Of a stretch of 64,000 bases of DNA, positions 1 to 9,008 are shown piece by piece. The notes beneath the pieces are model-generated. The model ran no database searches, was not told the DNA's origin, and saw only the letters and a program-made list of their open reading frames with translations. Numbering within the stretch: position 1 is the stretch's first letter; the number at the start of each line of letters is the position of its first letter. Source of the DNA: an uncultured Verrucomicrobiota bacterium (GTDB lineage: Bacteria; Verrucomicrobiota; Verrucomicrobiia; Verrucomicrobiales; Verrucomicrobiaceae); contig CAILZI010000121.1 in assembly GCA_903838675.1 (NCBI GenBank), positions 1 through 64,000 of the forward strand, in the 5' to 3' direction. A program made the translations under genes and the position numbers.

Positions 1-170
1 CATTGATGTGGTGACGTGCTGGCTGAGTGGCTGGTGTGTGTTTTGTTTTAGACATCGCACTCCAAATCAAGCCGCTTCCCGCCCTCAGTCAGCACACTTC
101 ACTTCAAAACTTCAACCGTCCATGGGATGCCTGTGAATCCAATAATAAGGACGAAATGCGAAAGAATGTC

Positions 171-362
171 CTAGTGAAGTCGAAGGGCAGGAAACGCTCT
201 GAGTATGCTGGAGCTGGTTGCTTCCTCAAAAAGGTAGCATGGCTGGGAGACCAGCATGGATGCTATGTCTAACCAACCGCAGTATCCAAAATGGAACAAC
301 GCAAAAAGTGTCCAGAAAATGAACGCCACTGGAAGTGTGAACTGAAGGTATCTTCGCAGCAT
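171..362 (-). CDS. possible small membrane protein (63 aa)
   Basis: The predicted peptide is strongly hydrophobic near its N terminus (about residues 5-30, rich in F, L and W), which would form one membrane helix. On the minus strand an AGGAG lies 11 bases before the ATG, which is rare among genes in this window and supports translation. It sits 62 bases downstream of the membrane protein gene that ends at 425 and could be co-transcribed with it. No family is recognised. The rest of bases 1-424 holds nothing I can identify. Confidence 0.4.
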   Translation of the reverse strand: MLRRYLQFTLPVAFIFWTLFALFHFGYCGWLDIASMLVSQPCYLFEEATSSSILRAFPALRLH

Positions 363-424
363 CGTTTACGGCGCTCCTCGATTAATCGGACATATAAGCT
401 GTGCCAGAAGTTGGTACCAGCTTT

Positions 425-961
425 TTATTTCCCCCTTTGCTCACCCTGTGCTTCGCTCTGCTTCCGCTGGAAGTCACGTTCATCAGCAATGTAGGCATAG
501 GTGAACAGTGCCACTATGTATCCACCAAGGATGAAGAGCACGATCAATCTCGACACTCTGAGGTCTGGATGGTGGCTTGGCACTGTGAAAACAGCTTTCA
601 CTAGGCCAAACCTGCTGATGGAGCCACCCTCTGACGCACCACGAAACACAATCCGATTCAAATGCCAGAATGCAAATGGGAGAGGCAACCAAGCCACACC
701 AACAATGGCAGTAACAAAAGCCCAGAGTGGGACTCCTAGTTTGTTGGCAATTGCTCCGAATGCCTCTTGATTATGAGGCAGCGAGTCGGGGTGCAATAAG
801 GCAGCGAGCAGGACGGCGAGAATCACCACACTGAGAATGACGGTTGCCTTGAGGAGTCGAGAGGTCTGCAACCATCTCGCATCGACCACACGGGGACTTG
901 CTGACGGGGTTTCTGTCATGGTGTCATCAGGACTGGCGTTATTCTTGGGTGAATGAGCCAA
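425..961 (-). CDS. hypothetical three-helix membrane protein
   Basis: This 178-aa protein has three clear hydrophobic segments at about residues 38-57, 79-99 and 137-158. A polar N-terminal tail of about 30 residues precedes them, and the C terminus is short, charged and rich in Gln, Glu and Lys. A second Met at residue 15 could be the true start, since the first 14 residues are low-complexity. No enzymatic motif is visible and I do not recognise the family. It is divergent from the gene starting at 1124 and may be co-transcribed with the small membrane ORF downstream on the same strand. Confidence 0.7.
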   Translation of the reverse strand: MAHSPKNNASPDDTMTETPSASPRVVDARWLQTSRLLKATVILSVVILAVLLAALLHPDSLPHNQEAFGAIANKLGVPLWAFVTAIVGVAWLPLPFAFWHLNRIVFRGASEGGSISRFGLVKAVFTVPSHHPDLRVSRLIVLFILGGYIVALFTYAYIADERDFQRKQSEAQGEQRGK

Positions 962-1123
962 AGCTCAGCGAGCGAGGACCCATGCCCCGACAGATGCCAT
1001 ACGAGCCGTTGCCTGCACCCGTTTTGTTCTGCTTTGGAAGGGTTGCATAGTCAAACTGGGGTGTACTACCACCCGGGCATTGCCCTCTTGCTATGCCTGT
1101 CGTCCCCCCTTCAGTACGTTCCT

Positions 1124-1501
1124 ATGTCAGACAAAATCAAAAAGCGGTTCGGTATTTGGATGGACACTCATCATGCGACCATCATCGGTTACGATCCCGC
1201 CGCCGCCGTGTTCACCGTCCTTGGTCATGCCAAGAATCCAGGTCCGGGCTCCCACTCAACCGAGAGTGCCGCGAACCATTTGGAAATCACCCTGGTTCAC
1301 AAGTTTTTCAAAGAGATCGAGCACCATCTGGTGAACGCGGATGAGATCCACGTCACCGGCAGCGGCACCATCCAAGAGCAGTTCGTCCATCACCTCGCCG
1401 AAACGCCTCAGTTCAAAAAGACGGTCGTCTCCCAAAGCACCTCCAACCCGATGAGTGATGACAAGCTGGTGGAGTTCGTGACCCACCATTTTAAGAACTA
1501 G
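1124..1501 (+). CDS. eRF1-domain / host-attachment-like small protein
   Basis: I chose ATG 1124 because the peptide from there (125 aa) starts directly in a fold-like motif, while the upstream in-frame extension is low quality. Residues 9-21 read FGIWMDTHHATII, and near residues 77-87 there is VTGSGTIQEQF. This pattern, a short strand, a D-x-x-x-A turn and then a Gly-rich turn before a helix, resembles small bacterial proteins related to the eRF1 N-terminal domain or the so-called host-attachment family. Those are thought to act around ribosomes or stress, but their function is not settled. The assignment is from motif recall only. The gene is monocistronic and convergent with the gene at 1788-2666. 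Confidence 0.6.
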   Translation: MSDKIKKRFGIWMDTHHATIIGYDPAAAVFTVLGHAKNPGPGSHSTESAANHLEITLVHKFFKEIEHHLVNADEIHVTGSGTIQEQFVHHLAETPQFKKTVVSQSTSNPMSDDKLVEFVTHHFKN

Positions 1502-1577
1502 GGAACCACTGATCCATAGCAGTTCGCAAAACACATTTCCTTTTAGCGGGCTGTCTCTGGTGAGAAAGGCATGGGCT

Positions 1578-1668
1578 CCGACGGCGGCTGGCTGGGGACT
1601 GCCAGCCCTACCCGCGCTGGACTGGCGCGTGCCCGGCGCGAGGTAGGGAGGCTTATCCTCAAGCCTCC
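1578..1668. repeat. structured GC-rich intergenic element (REP-like)
   Basis: The 286-base gap between two convergent genes contains nested self-complementarity. CCCTACC at 1606-1612 pairs with GGTAGGG at 1642-1648, and GGAGGCTT at 1647-1654 pairs with AAGCCTCC at 1661-1668 around a 6-base loop. No reading frame here looks coding. The layout is that of a palindromic intergenic repeat, but I see no second copy in this window. Confidence 0.35.
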
Positions 1669-1719
1669 GCCGAGTGTCGCCACGCGTGCTTTGCGGAATT
1701 CAGTTTTAGAAAACGCTAT

Positions 1720-1757
1720 AACACCGCAGAAATTGTTTCAGAAAACTCTGCGGTGTT
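1720..1757. terminator. 11-bp inverted repeat between convergent genes
   Basis: AACACCGCAGA at 1720-1730 and its exact reverse complement at 1747-1757 flank a 16-base AT-rich loop. The repeat lies between the 3' ends of genes on opposite strands (1501 and 1788), where a bidirectional terminator would be expected. There is no clear T-run on either side and the loop is long, so it could instead be a protein-binding dyad. Confidence 0.4.
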
Positions 1758-1787
1758 GATCTGTTCAGCGCAATCGGGCACGACACC

Positions 1788-2666
1788 TCACTCCTGAGAC
1801 TTGTGCGCCTCGATCTCTTTGGCGGTGCTGCGCTTGGTCCACAGCCATTTGCGGCAGTGCGGACAACGCTCATACCGTGCATTGCCGAAGTTGATGGCCA
1901 GCATGGAAGGCTCGAAGTCGTTCGAGCACTCCGGGCAGTGCCGGAGGCCGTACATCAACCGCAGGGGCAGAACCTTTCCAAAAATGAGGTAAGCGAGCCA
2001 GGCCACCGCTGCCACAAAAAGACCCGCCAGCCACAAGCCCACGATCACTTCCCAGGTCGCCCGGCCCAGACCGCCCACATTCCAGGCCATGAGAGTGATC
2101 GGAAAGTTCGCCGCCCAGTGCGCAACCATCGCCCCGCCAAGCCCCAGCCCCCAGCCTCGGCGCAAGCGGGAGAGCGTGATGGCCACAAAGGCGCTGTGAA
2201 ACACGCACGTCATTAGCCGCTCACTCACATAGCCGCCAAACTGATAAAACGGCAGCTTGGCCAGAGCCGGCTGGTGGGACACGCGCTCAGCGATGAACCA
2301 CATTTCCCCAAGCGCAAAGCCCAGCCCGATGGCGAGCGCATAGCGCGGAAAATTGTCAGGCCGTATGTCACGAAAGATCGCTGGAATCAGCAGGACCAGC
2401 AGCTTCGCAGGCTCCTCGGTCAGGGGCGCATACAGTGTCACCAGCCACTGATAAGCGAGGGATGTTCGCGCCAAATGTCCGGCCAGCCAATGGTCCAGCG
2501 GCAAGCGCACGAAGTAGAAAGCCAGAGGCTGAAGCGACAGGCAGATCAGGACCGCCGCCAACAACAGCCAGCCTGTGGCCGGCTTGTCCAGCTTGCGAAT
2601 GAGTGTGCCAAAGCCAGCGATGGCGAGAAGGCTGGTCAGAATGGCTGCGATGTAGATTCCGTGCAT
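1788..2666 (-). CDS. PrsW/CPBP-like intramembrane protease with C-terminal zinc ribbon
   Basis: This 292-aa polytopic protein has about seven or eight hydrophobic segments. The sequence APLTEEPAK (residues 80-88) carries the EExxK signature of PrsW-type membrane metalloproteases. Further potential ligands sit in later helices: E121, H157 (FHSAF) and H183 (AHWAANF). After the last helix, residues 244-271 form CPEC...CPHC, a four-cysteine zinc ribbon facing the cytoplasm by the likely topology. PrsW proteases start anti-sigma factor degradation in Bacillus; here the substrate is unknown. It lies downstream of the beta-lactamase and small membrane gene on the same strand, separated from them by only 12 bases, so co-transcription is plausible. 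Confidence 0.7.
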   Translation of the reverse strand: MHGIYIAAILTSLLAIAGFGTLIRKLDKPATGWLLLAAVLICLSLQPLAFYFVRLPLDHWLAGHLARTSLAYQWLVTLYAPLTEEPAKLLVLLIPAIFRDIRPDNFPRYALAIGLGFALGEMWFIAERVSHQPALAKLPFYQFGGYVSERLMTCVFHSAFVAITLSRLRRGWGLGLGGAMVAHWAANFPITLMAWNVGGLGRATWEVIVGLWLAGLFVAAVAWLAYLIFGKVLPLRLMYGLRHCPECSNDFEPSMLAINFGNARYERCPHCRKWLWTKRSTAKEIEAHKSQE

Positions 2667-2678
2667 TTCAGTTGTCCT

Positions 2679-3020
2679 TTAAACATAGCGTGCCCGCAAC
2701 CGCCGTGCCAGATTGAGCCAGAGCGAAAGCAGCATTCCGTTCGCGAGGAGAGGCCAAGGAAAGATTTGAAATCCACGGTCGCGGAGAAGGGAGACTCCAA
2801 GATTACCGAGGCTTAACATCAGCCACGGAAACCACGAAACCAAAAACACCCTCGAGAACTGAAAGCATGAGTCCCTCTTCTTGGGAAGCTTGCCAGCCTT
2901 CGCCAAAGAAACCTGCTCTCTGTGCCGGGCCACGAAGTAATTCAACAGCCCTATCACCATGGAAATGACGAGCATCCAGATGCAATCAGATGCTGATGTC
3001 GTCGGTGGTGGCTTACTCAT
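2679..3020 (-). CDS. small hypothetical membrane protein
   Basis: The 113-aa product has hydrophobic stretches at about residues 13-30, 58-78 and 86-105 separated by a basic loop (KAGKLPKKR). No known family is recognised. Its ATG (3020) lies inside the last codons of the upstream beta-lactamase, an 8-base overlap in which CATGAGTAA serves both frames. That strongly suggests translational coupling and supports the start. Its stop is 12 bases before the PrsW-like gene, so the three genes probably form one operon. Confidence 0.65.
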   Translation of the reverse strand: MSKPPPTTSASDCIWMLVISMVIGLLNYFVARHREQVSLAKAGKLPKKRDSCFQFSRVFLVSWFPWLMLSLGNLGVSLLRDRGFQIFPWPLLANGMLLSLWLNLARRLRARYV

Positions 3021-3810
3021 GTGCAGGAAGAATTTTCAGCTTGGAAAGAATGGACTCAGCAATCTTGCGAGCCGTGCGCCCCGAAGGATTCTCGCCGCCG
3101 GTGATGCGGGTGGCAAAGAAATAATCGCCCGAGGGGGTGGAGACACTGCCAATGAACCATCCCAGGGTCGCGGTTTCAAAGCCCACGCCAGCGGTGCCGG
3201 TCTTGCCGCGGAAGATCGTCTTGCCTGTTTTAGAAAGCGTCATAATGTCGAGCACCGTGTCCATGTTCTTCTCGGAAAAGGGCAGCTTGTGAGTGCTCAG
3301 GCGGCGCAGAAACTCCACCTGCTCATTCGGCGAAATGGTCAGAGAACTCTGCAGCCAGAATTGCGTCACGCCGCCGGTCACATCGTCATTGCCATAACCG
3401 ACCTTGGGCAGGATCTGCTGGTAGCTCTCCAGCCCCACGCGCTTCGCCAGCTCCTGGAAATACCAGAGGCAGGAAACGGACATCGCGCTACGCAGCGTCT
3501 GGTCATGATTCCAAGGTTCGATGGAATAATGCGTGCCATCCCACTTAAGACTGAAATCCGGCCCACTGGCCACACCCGTCTCGATAGCGATCAACGCGTT
3601 GCACACCTTGAAAGTCGAGCACGGCGTCGTACGCACGCGGCATTCCTCCGGATGATAGCGCAGCCAGCGCTGCTGCGCCGCATCGTAGAGGACGAAAGCG
3701 CCGGAGTAAGAGCCAAACTCAGCTGAGAGGTCGCGCTCTTCGGAGATTTCTGCTGCCAGCGTTGGCATGGACAGCGCAAGCAGCAGGCAGAGGAGAAGAG
3801 CGGATTTCAT
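3013..3810 (-). CDS. class D (OXA-type) beta-lactamase
   Basis: The predicted 265-aa exported enzyme would hydrolyse beta-lactams in the periplasm. Residues 1-20 form a signal peptide. Class D landmarks are in order: STFK at 65-68 (nucleophile Ser and the lysine normally carbamylated), YGN at 139-141, QFWL at 150-153 (conserved Trp) and KTG at 203-205. The usual SxV motif reads SCL (113-115), so the valine is a leucine. This also fits BlaR/MecR1 sensor domains, but there is no membrane or protease part. The start at 3810 is preferred over an upstream Met because it begins the signal peptide. Substrate range cannot be read from the sequence. Confidence 0.85.
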   Translation of the reverse strand: MKSALLLCLLLALSMPTLAAEISEERDLSAEFGSYSGAFVLYDAAQQRWLRYHPEECRVRTTPCSTFKVCNALIAIETGVASGPDFSLKWDGTHYSIEPWNHDQTLRSAMSVSCLWYFQELAKRVGLESYQQILPKVGYGNDDVTGGVTQFWLQSSLTISPNEQVEFLRRLSTHKLPFSEKNMDTVLDIMTLSKTGKTIFRGKTGTAGVGFETATLGWFIGSVSTPSGDYFFATRITGGENPSGRTARKIAESILSKLKILPAHE

Positions 3811-3836
3811 GGGAAACACTGGGGGATGGCACAAGA

Positions 3837-4451
3837 TCAGGCCTGCTTCTCAATTTCACGAAGTTTGAATGTGGCGAGCTTCTGAAAACGCTCGAACTCG
3901 CTTGGGGTGAAACAAGCAAAAAAAGCACACTGACCGAAGTCGGTATGATTCGAGTAGATGCGAAAGGTAGTTCCACTGGCTTTGAGGAGCTTGTCGAACT
4001 TGATCACGATATATGGGTCAAGCCAATCATTGTCCACCTTGGCATCCCAGTGGAGGTGCGAGCCTGCCAGATCAAACTCAACCCAAGCCTTTCCTTCCTC
4101 AATATCGACGTAGTCGGTGATATTGGATATGGGCAGGCTCTGCTCGGAAATTTGATGCAGCCGGGCAACAACATCGGCATAAGCTCCATGATCCTCGACT
4201 CGCTCATAATCACACATCCATAACCGGCGGCAGAGGGGAGCAAACGGACGACGCTCCATCTCGAAGCCGAGGGTCGGAATGAGTTCTTTAAAAGGTGAGG
4301 ATTCGTGTTCTTCCTGTGTATGGAACATGTAGAGATCTTCGACTTTGGCTTCGGTGCTCAGAGTGACGCCACATTCAGCCAACGTCTGGAGCTGTTGATC
4401 CAGCGGCATCGTCGACCGCTTCTTTCGGAATAGGGAAAACATGTTTGGCAT
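3837..4451 (-). CDS. hypothetical soluble protein
   Basis: The protein is about 204 aa from ATG 4451; a GTG at 4472 would add seven residues. It begins with a basic, phenylalanine-rich tip (MFSLFRKKR), then a mixed helical and strand composition with many aromatic residues and a WVEFDLAGSHLHWDAKVDNDW stretch near the middle. No signal peptide or membrane segment is seen. I do not recognise a family. The size and aromatic-rich, acidic character are similar to immunity or SMI1-like proteins, but no diagnostic motif is present. It lies 26 bases upstream of the beta-lactamase start on the same strand. Confidence 0.6.
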   Translation of the reverse strand: MPNMFSLFRKKRSTMPLDQQLQTLAECGVTLSTEAKVEDLYMFHTQEEHESSPFKELIPTLGFEMERRPFAPLCRRLWMCDYERVEDHGAYADVVARLHQISEQSLPISNITDYVDIEEGKAWVEFDLAGSHLHWDAKVDNDWLDPYIVIKFDKLLKASGTTFRIYSNHTDFGQCAFFACFTPSEFERFQKLATFKLREIEKQA

Positions 4452-4595
4452 GCTAGCAGAATGACAATTCACCTAAAGACTATTTTTCGAGAGCCCAGTC
4501 CAAGCACCTGCATCATGCAGGCGCACCATTTTCGATTTCCATGGGCTACTCCTGCATTCGACAAGTGAGGAAATGCATGCTAAACACCACGCCCC

Positions 4596-5408
4596 ATGTC
4601 AGCCCCAACCAACCGTCTCGACGCCCGTTTTGCCCAGCTTCGCTCTCAGAAGAAGAAGGCATTCGTAGCCTATGTCTGCGCGGGTGATCCCACACTGGAC
4701 GCCACCATCGACATCGTTCTGGCCCTGGAGCGTGCGGGTGCAGATGTCGTGGAGCTGGGCGTGCCCTTCTCTGACCCGCTGGCAGACGGCGTGGTGAACC
4801 AGATGGCGGCAGACCGGGCGCTGAAGGCCGGAGCCAGCACGCCGAAGGTGCTGGAGATGATCAAGAAACTGCGCACGCAGTCCCAGGTGCCGCTGGTGCT
4901 CTTCACCTACCTCAATCCCGTCTACACCTACGGCTACGAGCGCTTCCACATCGACGCTGCTGCCGCCGGGGCCGATGGCGTGCTTGTGCTGGATTTGCCG
5001 CCGGATGAAGTCGCGCAGAATGCGGAGCTCAAGCCCACGCCGGAGTTGCGCCACATCCAGCTCATCGCCCCGACTTCGTCGACAGAACGCATCACCAGCA
5101 TCGCGAAGTCGGCCGAAGGTTTTGTCTATTACGTGAGCCGCCTCGGCGTCACCGGCGCGCAGGTGGAGATCGCCTCAGGCATCGCCGAGCAGGTGGCCAT
5201 CATCCAGGCCGCCACGGACGTGCCGGTATGCGTGGGCTTCGGCGTCTCCAATCCCGCCCAGGCCGCAGAGATCGCCAGCAAAGCCGATGGCGTCGTTGTC
5301 GGCAGCGCCATCGTAAAGTTGATTGAACAAAACGGCTCGTCCCCCGATTGCGCCGCGAAGGTGGAAGCCTTCGTGAAGCCCCTCGTGGACGCCGTCAAAG
5401 CCCTCTGA
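4596..5408 (+). CDS. trpA: tryptophan synthase alpha subunit
   Basis: TrpA (270 aa) cleaves indole-3-glycerol phosphate to indole and glyceraldehyde 3-phosphate, passing indole to TrpB. The hallmark VELGVPFSDPLADG spans residues 52-65 and supplies the catalytic pair E53 and D64. The C-terminal phosphate-binding glycine turn (VCVGFGVS, then VVVGSAIVK) completes the TIM barrel. Length is normal for the family. No trpB lies beside it, which is unusual. Instead dapF follows after only 10 bases, suggesting that trpA leads an operon with the diaminopimelate genes. No Shine-Dalgarno precedes the ATG; the leader is ACACCACGCCCC. Confidence 0.95.
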   Translation: MSAPTNRLDARFAQLRSQKKKAFVAYVCAGDPTLDATIDIVLALERAGADVVELGVPFSDPLADGVVNQMAADRALKAGASTPKVLEMIKKLRTQSQVPLVLFTYLNPVYTYGYERFHIDAAAAGADGVLVLDLPPDEVAQNAELKPTPELRHIQLIAPTSSTERITSIAKSAEGFVYYVSRLGVTGAQVEIASGIAEQVAIIQAATDVPVCVGFGVSNPAQAAEIASKADGVVVGSAIVKLIEQNGSSPDCAAKVEAFVKPLVDAVKAL

Positions 5409-5418
5409 TTTTCCTCCT

Positions 5419-6231
5419 ATGACTCTCTCCTTCACCAAAATGAACGGCGCCGGCAATGACTTCGTCATGCTGGACAATCGCGACCTTTCCATCGCGCTGA
5501 CCAAAGAGCAGATCGAAAAGCTCTGCGACCGCCATCGCGGCATCGGTGCCGATGGCCTGCTCTGCGTCGAGCCCGCCATGGCGGATGGCGACTTCAAGAT
5601 GCGCTACTACAACGCCGACGGCGGCGAGGCCGAAATGTGCGGCAATGGCGCGCGCTGCTTTGGCCGCTTCGTGAATCATCTGCATGGCGACAAGCTCGTT
5701 AAAATCCGCTTTGAAACCCTGGCCGGAATCATCTCCGCCGAGTTCGAAGGCGGTCACGTGCGCATCAACATGAGCGCTCCGCACAATCTCAATTTGTCCC
5801 AGCACCTCGAAGTCTCCGGGGCCGGGCTGACCGTGCACAGCGTGAACACCGGCGTACCGCATGCCGTGGTGATGGTCGATGATCTGGAAGCCGTGCCCGT
5901 GCGCGAGTGGGGGGCCTCCCTGCGCTACCACGAAGCCTTCAAGCCGAAAGGCACAAACGCGAACTTCGCCAAAGTCGTCGCCCCCGGCAGCATCTCCATC
6001 CGCACCTACGAGCGCGGCGTGGAAGACGAAACCCTTGCCTGCGGCACCGGCATGGTCGCCTGCGCCCTGATTTATCACGAGCTCACCCGCGAGCCCAGCC
6101 CCATCAGCGTCCTCGTCAAAGGTGGCGACACCCTCAAAGTGGGATTTGAGGAGGTGGACAAGAGCGAGTACACCAATGTGACGCTGTTTGGACCCGCAGA
6201 TTTCGTTTTCCAAGGCACAGTTCAACTCTAA
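5419..6231 (+). CDS. dapF: diaminopimelate epimerase
   Basis: DapF (270 aa) converts LL- to meso-diaminopimelate by a two-base mechanism for lysine and peptidoglycan synthesis. The two catalytic cysteines are visible: C74 in MCGNGARC and C208 in LACGTGM. The N-terminal FTKMNGAGNDF and the duplicated hot-dog-like halves are typical. The gene follows trpA by 10 bases and precedes dapA by 27. The base run directly before its ATG is TTTTCCTCCT, a pyrimidine tract and not a Shine-Dalgarno. The large reverse-strand reading frame across this gene is a composition artefact. Confidence 0.96.
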   Translation: MTLSFTKMNGAGNDFVMLDNRDLSIALTKEQIEKLCDRHRGIGADGLLCVEPAMADGDFKMRYYNADGGEAEMCGNGARCFGRFVNHLHGDKLVKIRFETLAGIISAEFEGGHVRINMSAPHNLNLSQHLEVSGAGLTVHSVNTGVPHAVVMVDDLEAVPVREWGASLRYHEAFKPKGTNANFAKVVAPGSISIRTYERGVEDETLACGTGMVACALIYHELTREPSPISVLVKGGDTLKVGFEEVDKSEYTNVTLFGPADFVFQGTVQL

Positions 6232-6258
6232 GGTTTCTGCCCCTTCCCCTACCGCCCC

Positions 6259-7140
6259 ATGTTCGCCGGAACCCACACCGCTATCGTCACCCCTTTTCGC
6301 AACGGCCAAGTCGATGAAGCCGCGCTCAAATCGATCATCGACTTCCAGTTCGACAACGGTGTCACGGGTGTTGTGCCTTGCGGCACCACCGGGGAGTCCC
6401 CCACGCTGGATCACGAGGAGCACAGCCGCGTGGTGAAGCTGACCGTCGAGTTTTCCAAGGGCCGTGGCGTCGTCATGGCAGGCACGGGATCGAACTCCAC
6501 CCGCGAGGCCGTTGAGCTCACGCAGGAAGCCGAGGCGGCAGGTGCCACCGCATCCCTGCAGGTCGCGCCCTATTATAACAAGCCGACGCCTGAAGGCCTG
6601 TATCAGCATTTCAAAGCCATCGCCGACAACACGAAGCTCCCGCTCATGCTTTACAGCATCCCCGGACGCTGTGGCATTGAGATCGGTCTGGACGTCCTCG
6701 TCCGCCTTGCGGAAAACTGCCCAAACATCCGCTCCATCAAAGAGGCCGGCGGCAACCCTGAGCGCGTCAGCCAGATGAAGCAGATCCTTCCGGCGGACTT
6801 CGAGATCATGTCCGGCGACGACGGCCTCACCCTGCCCTTCATGTCCGTGGGCGGAGTCGGCATTGTGAGCGTGGCAGGAAACATCATTCCAAAGCAGATC
6901 AGCGAGATGGTGCAGCTGGCCCTGAAGGGCGACTACGTCTCCGCACTGAAGATCCACACGAAGTACTACCCGCTCTTCGCCGCCTTCCTGAAACTGTCCA
7001 CCAACCCCATCCCGATCAAGACGGCGATGGCGCTGGCCGGCTACTGCACCGACGAGTTGCGCCTGCCGATGACCGGCATGGAGCCCGAGAAGGTTGCGGA
7101 GCTCAGCGCCACGATGAAGAAGCTGGGGATCATTGGCTAG
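6259..7140 (+). CDS. dapA: 4-hydroxy-tetrahydrodipicolinate synthase
   Basis: DapA (293 aa) condenses pyruvate with aspartate semialdehyde at the branch to lysine and meso-DAP. The Schiff-base lysine is K161 in IKEAGG. The GTTGES motif is at residues 42-47, and LYSIPGR (131-137) supplies the proton-relay tyrosine Y132 and the carboxylate-binding arginine R137. The TIM-barrel length is normal. It follows dapF closely, so trpA-dapF-dapA reads as one transcript. The ATG follows a C-rich leader with no Shine-Dalgarno. Feedback sensitivity to lysine cannot be predicted. Confidence 0.96.
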   Translation: MFAGTHTAIVTPFRNGQVDEAALKSIIDFQFDNGVTGVVPCGTTGESPTLDHEEHSRVVKLTVEFSKGRGVVMAGTGSNSTREAVELTQEAEAAGATASLQVAPYYNKPTPEGLYQHFKAIADNTKLPLMLYSIPGRCGIEIGLDVLVRLAENCPNIRSIKEAGGNPERVSQMKQILPADFEIMSGDDGLTLPFMSVGGVGIVSVAGNIIPKQISEMVQLALKGDYVSALKIHTKYYPLFAAFLKLSTNPIPIKTAMALAGYCTDELRLPMTGMEPEKVAELSATMKKLGIIG

Positions 7141-7177
7141 GGCTGGACAGCAAGCCGCCCATGCGCATCTGTAAGGC

Positions 7178-7780
7178 ATGAAGTTTCTGCGCCACCTGTG
7201 CCTCCCTTTGCTGCTGGGGCTGTCCAGTTGCACCTACCTCGAAAACAAGCTCGGGGGCTGGTTGCCTTCGAAAAAATCTGCTGAGGACAAGCGCATTCGC
7301 GAGGCCAAGGTGATTGGCGTCATCGAACTGGTGAACCCCGAGCAGAATTACGTGCTCATCAACTGCGAGCAGCGCGTGGACATCGCGGTGGGAACTGAGA
7401 TCATCTCCCAGGGAGTCAACGGCACGGATGCAAAGCTCAAGGTGACCCCCGAACGCAAAGGCAACTACATCACAGCAGACATCACGCAGGGAATGCCGCA
7501 GCTGCGCGATCTGGTGGTCTATCAGGTCAAGCGCGATGAACCGCCCCCACCCACCACGACAACCCCAGCAGGCGTTGTCGTCCCCATGACTCCGGTGATG
7601 CAGGCCGATGTCATCCCTCCGCTGGACGCGCCCTTTCAGCCAATGGCACCGGTCCGCTCCACCGTCGTCCCGACACCGGCTGCGCCACCGCCTGTGCGGC
7701 AGGCCCCGCTGGCCCCTGCCCCACCGCCAGTCGAAGAACCTGCGGCGGACCTGAGCAAACTGCCGCCTGTGATCCGATGA
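7178..7780 (+). CDS. proline-rich lipoprotein
   Basis: The 200-aa product starts with a lipoprotein signal (LLLGLSSC; lipidated Cys at residue 18). Residues 30-125 form a compact domain containing [18 protein letters not shown] and a short beta-rich section, resembling small OB-like or beta-barrel modules, but no family is assigned. From about residue 126 the chain is low-complexity, rich in Pro, Ala, Val and Thr, as in tails that span the periplasm. AAGG lies a few bases upstream of the ATG. Its stop overlaps the moeA start by four bases (ATGA), so translation is probably coupled, though a functional tie to molybdopterin is not evident. Confidence 0.75.
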   Translation: MKFLRHLCLPLLLGLSSCTYLENKLGGWLPSKKSAEDKRIREAKVIGVIELVNPEQNYVLINCEQRVDIAVGTEIISQGVNGTDAKLKVTPERKGNYITADITQGMPQLRDLVVYQVKRDEPPPPTTTTPAGVVVPMTPVMQADVIPPLDAPFQPMAPVRSTVVPTPAAPPPVRQAPLAPAPPPVEEPAADLSKLPPVIR

Positions 7781-8964
7781 TCACCGAAGAGGAAGCACTC
7801 ACACGTGTACTGGCGGCGGTGAAGCCACTGCAGGCCGTGCCAACGACCTTGTTTGAAGCACTGGATCGCTATGCGGCGCAGGATGTCACGGCCACGGTGC
7901 CGATCCCTGCCTTTGATCAATCCTCAATGGATGGTTACGCCATCGTCGCCGCCGAAAGTACGACTACCCAGCCGTTACGGGTGACGGGCGAACAAGCCGC
8001 GGGACTCGATGAAAAACTGACTCTCCAAAGCGGCTGCGCCATTCGCATATTCACCGGAGCGCCGATACCCGCCGGAGCCGATGCTGTGATCATGCAGGAA
8101 GATGTGCGGCGCGAGGGGGATGCCATCGTCTGCACCGATCCGGTCACCACCGGAGAAAACATCCGGCGTGCGGGAGCGGACCTCTGCCAGGGCCAGTTCG
8201 TGCTGCGCATGGGGGAGCAGCTCACCCCCGGACGCATGGCCTTGCTGGCCTCCCAGGGGCTCGATCAAATCTCCATACACGCACTGCCACGTGTAGCGGT
8301 GCTGAGCACCGGAGATGAACTGGTGGTCCCCGGCTCCGGGCCGCTGCAGGCCGGGCAGATTTACAACACGAACGGCCTCATGCTGCGTGGCATGCTGGCG
8401 CAGCTGGGAATTCGCACCAGCACTCAGGCCCACTGCCGTGATGATCTGCAGAGCACCACGGAGACACTGCGCGAACTTCTGCGCAGCCATGATGTCGTGC
8501 TGATCAGCGGCGGCGTTTCCGTGGGCGATCATGATCAGATCAAACCCGCGCTAAAAGAGCTCGGCATTGAACCCGGCCTCTGGCGCGTGAAGGTGAAGCC
8601 CGGCAAGCCGTTTCTGTTTGCCCAATCAGGACAATCGTCCGTCTTCGGTCTGCCGGGCAATCCGGTGTCGTCCTTCGTGACCTTCCTGCTCTTTGTGCGC
8701 CCTGCTTTGCTGAAAATGATGGGAGCTGCGGATGCCCAGCTCAAGCCGCGCCTGATCCCTGCAACCTCCGGAACCGCGCTCTCGAACCCCGGTGACCGGC
8801 CCCACTATTTACGCGGCACGCTCTCGCGCGGTCAGTTCATGCCCTTTGGCCTGCAGCAGAGCCATGCCCTGCTGTCCCTGAGCCGTTCGAATGCGCTGCT
8901 GCGGCTGGAGGCCGGACAAGACCTGCAAGCGGGAGACACCGCCGAAGTGTGGTTGCTGGATTGA
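7777..8964 (+). CDS. moeA: molybdopterin molybdenumtransferase
   Basis: MoeA (395 aa) inserts molybdate into adenylated molybdopterin to form Moco. Recognisable parts are the N-terminal [15 protein letters not shown] segment with the catalytic region, the central MoCF-like domain with [11 protein letters not shown] and [11 protein letters not shown], and the C-terminal beta-barrel domain beginning with the GLPGNPVSS motif. Length and order match MoeA. The four-base ATGA overlap with the preceding lipoprotein gene fixes the start. No other Moco genes or molybdoenzymes are present in this window. Confidence 0.93.
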   Translation: MITEEEALTRVLAAVKPLQAVPTTLFEALDRYAAQDVTATVPIPAFDQSSMDGYAIVAAESTTTQPLRVTGEQAAGLDEKLTLQSGCAIRIFTGAPIPAGADAVIMQEDVRREGDAIVCTDPVTTGENIRRAGADLCQGQFVLRMGEQLTPGRMALLASQGLDQISIHALPRVAVLSTGDELVVPGSGPLQAGQIYNTNGLMLRGMLAQLGIRTSTQAHCRDDLQSTTETLRELLRSHDVVLISGGVSVGDHDQIKPALKELGIEPGLWRVKVKPGKPFLFAQSGQSSVFGLPGNPVSSFVTFLLFVRPALLKMMGAADAQLKPRLIPATSGTALSNPGDRPHYLRGTLSRGQFMPFGLQQSHALLSLSRSNALLRLEAGQDLQAGDTAEVWLLD

Positions 8965-9008
8965 TTGGTTGCGCACCCCGCACGGCCATCCATTCTGCCG
9001 GTCTTCAC

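Noticed and set aside
953..1123. 57-codon upstream extension of the gene at 1124-1501
   Set aside because: The extension is Cys/Ser/His-rich low-quality sequence; the motif-bearing protein begins at 1124.
5395..7233. 612-codon open frame on the minus strand across dapF and dapA
   Set aside because: It is exactly antisense to two certain genes, and its translation is a Gly/Ala/Val/His-rich shadow of GC-rich codons with no domain.
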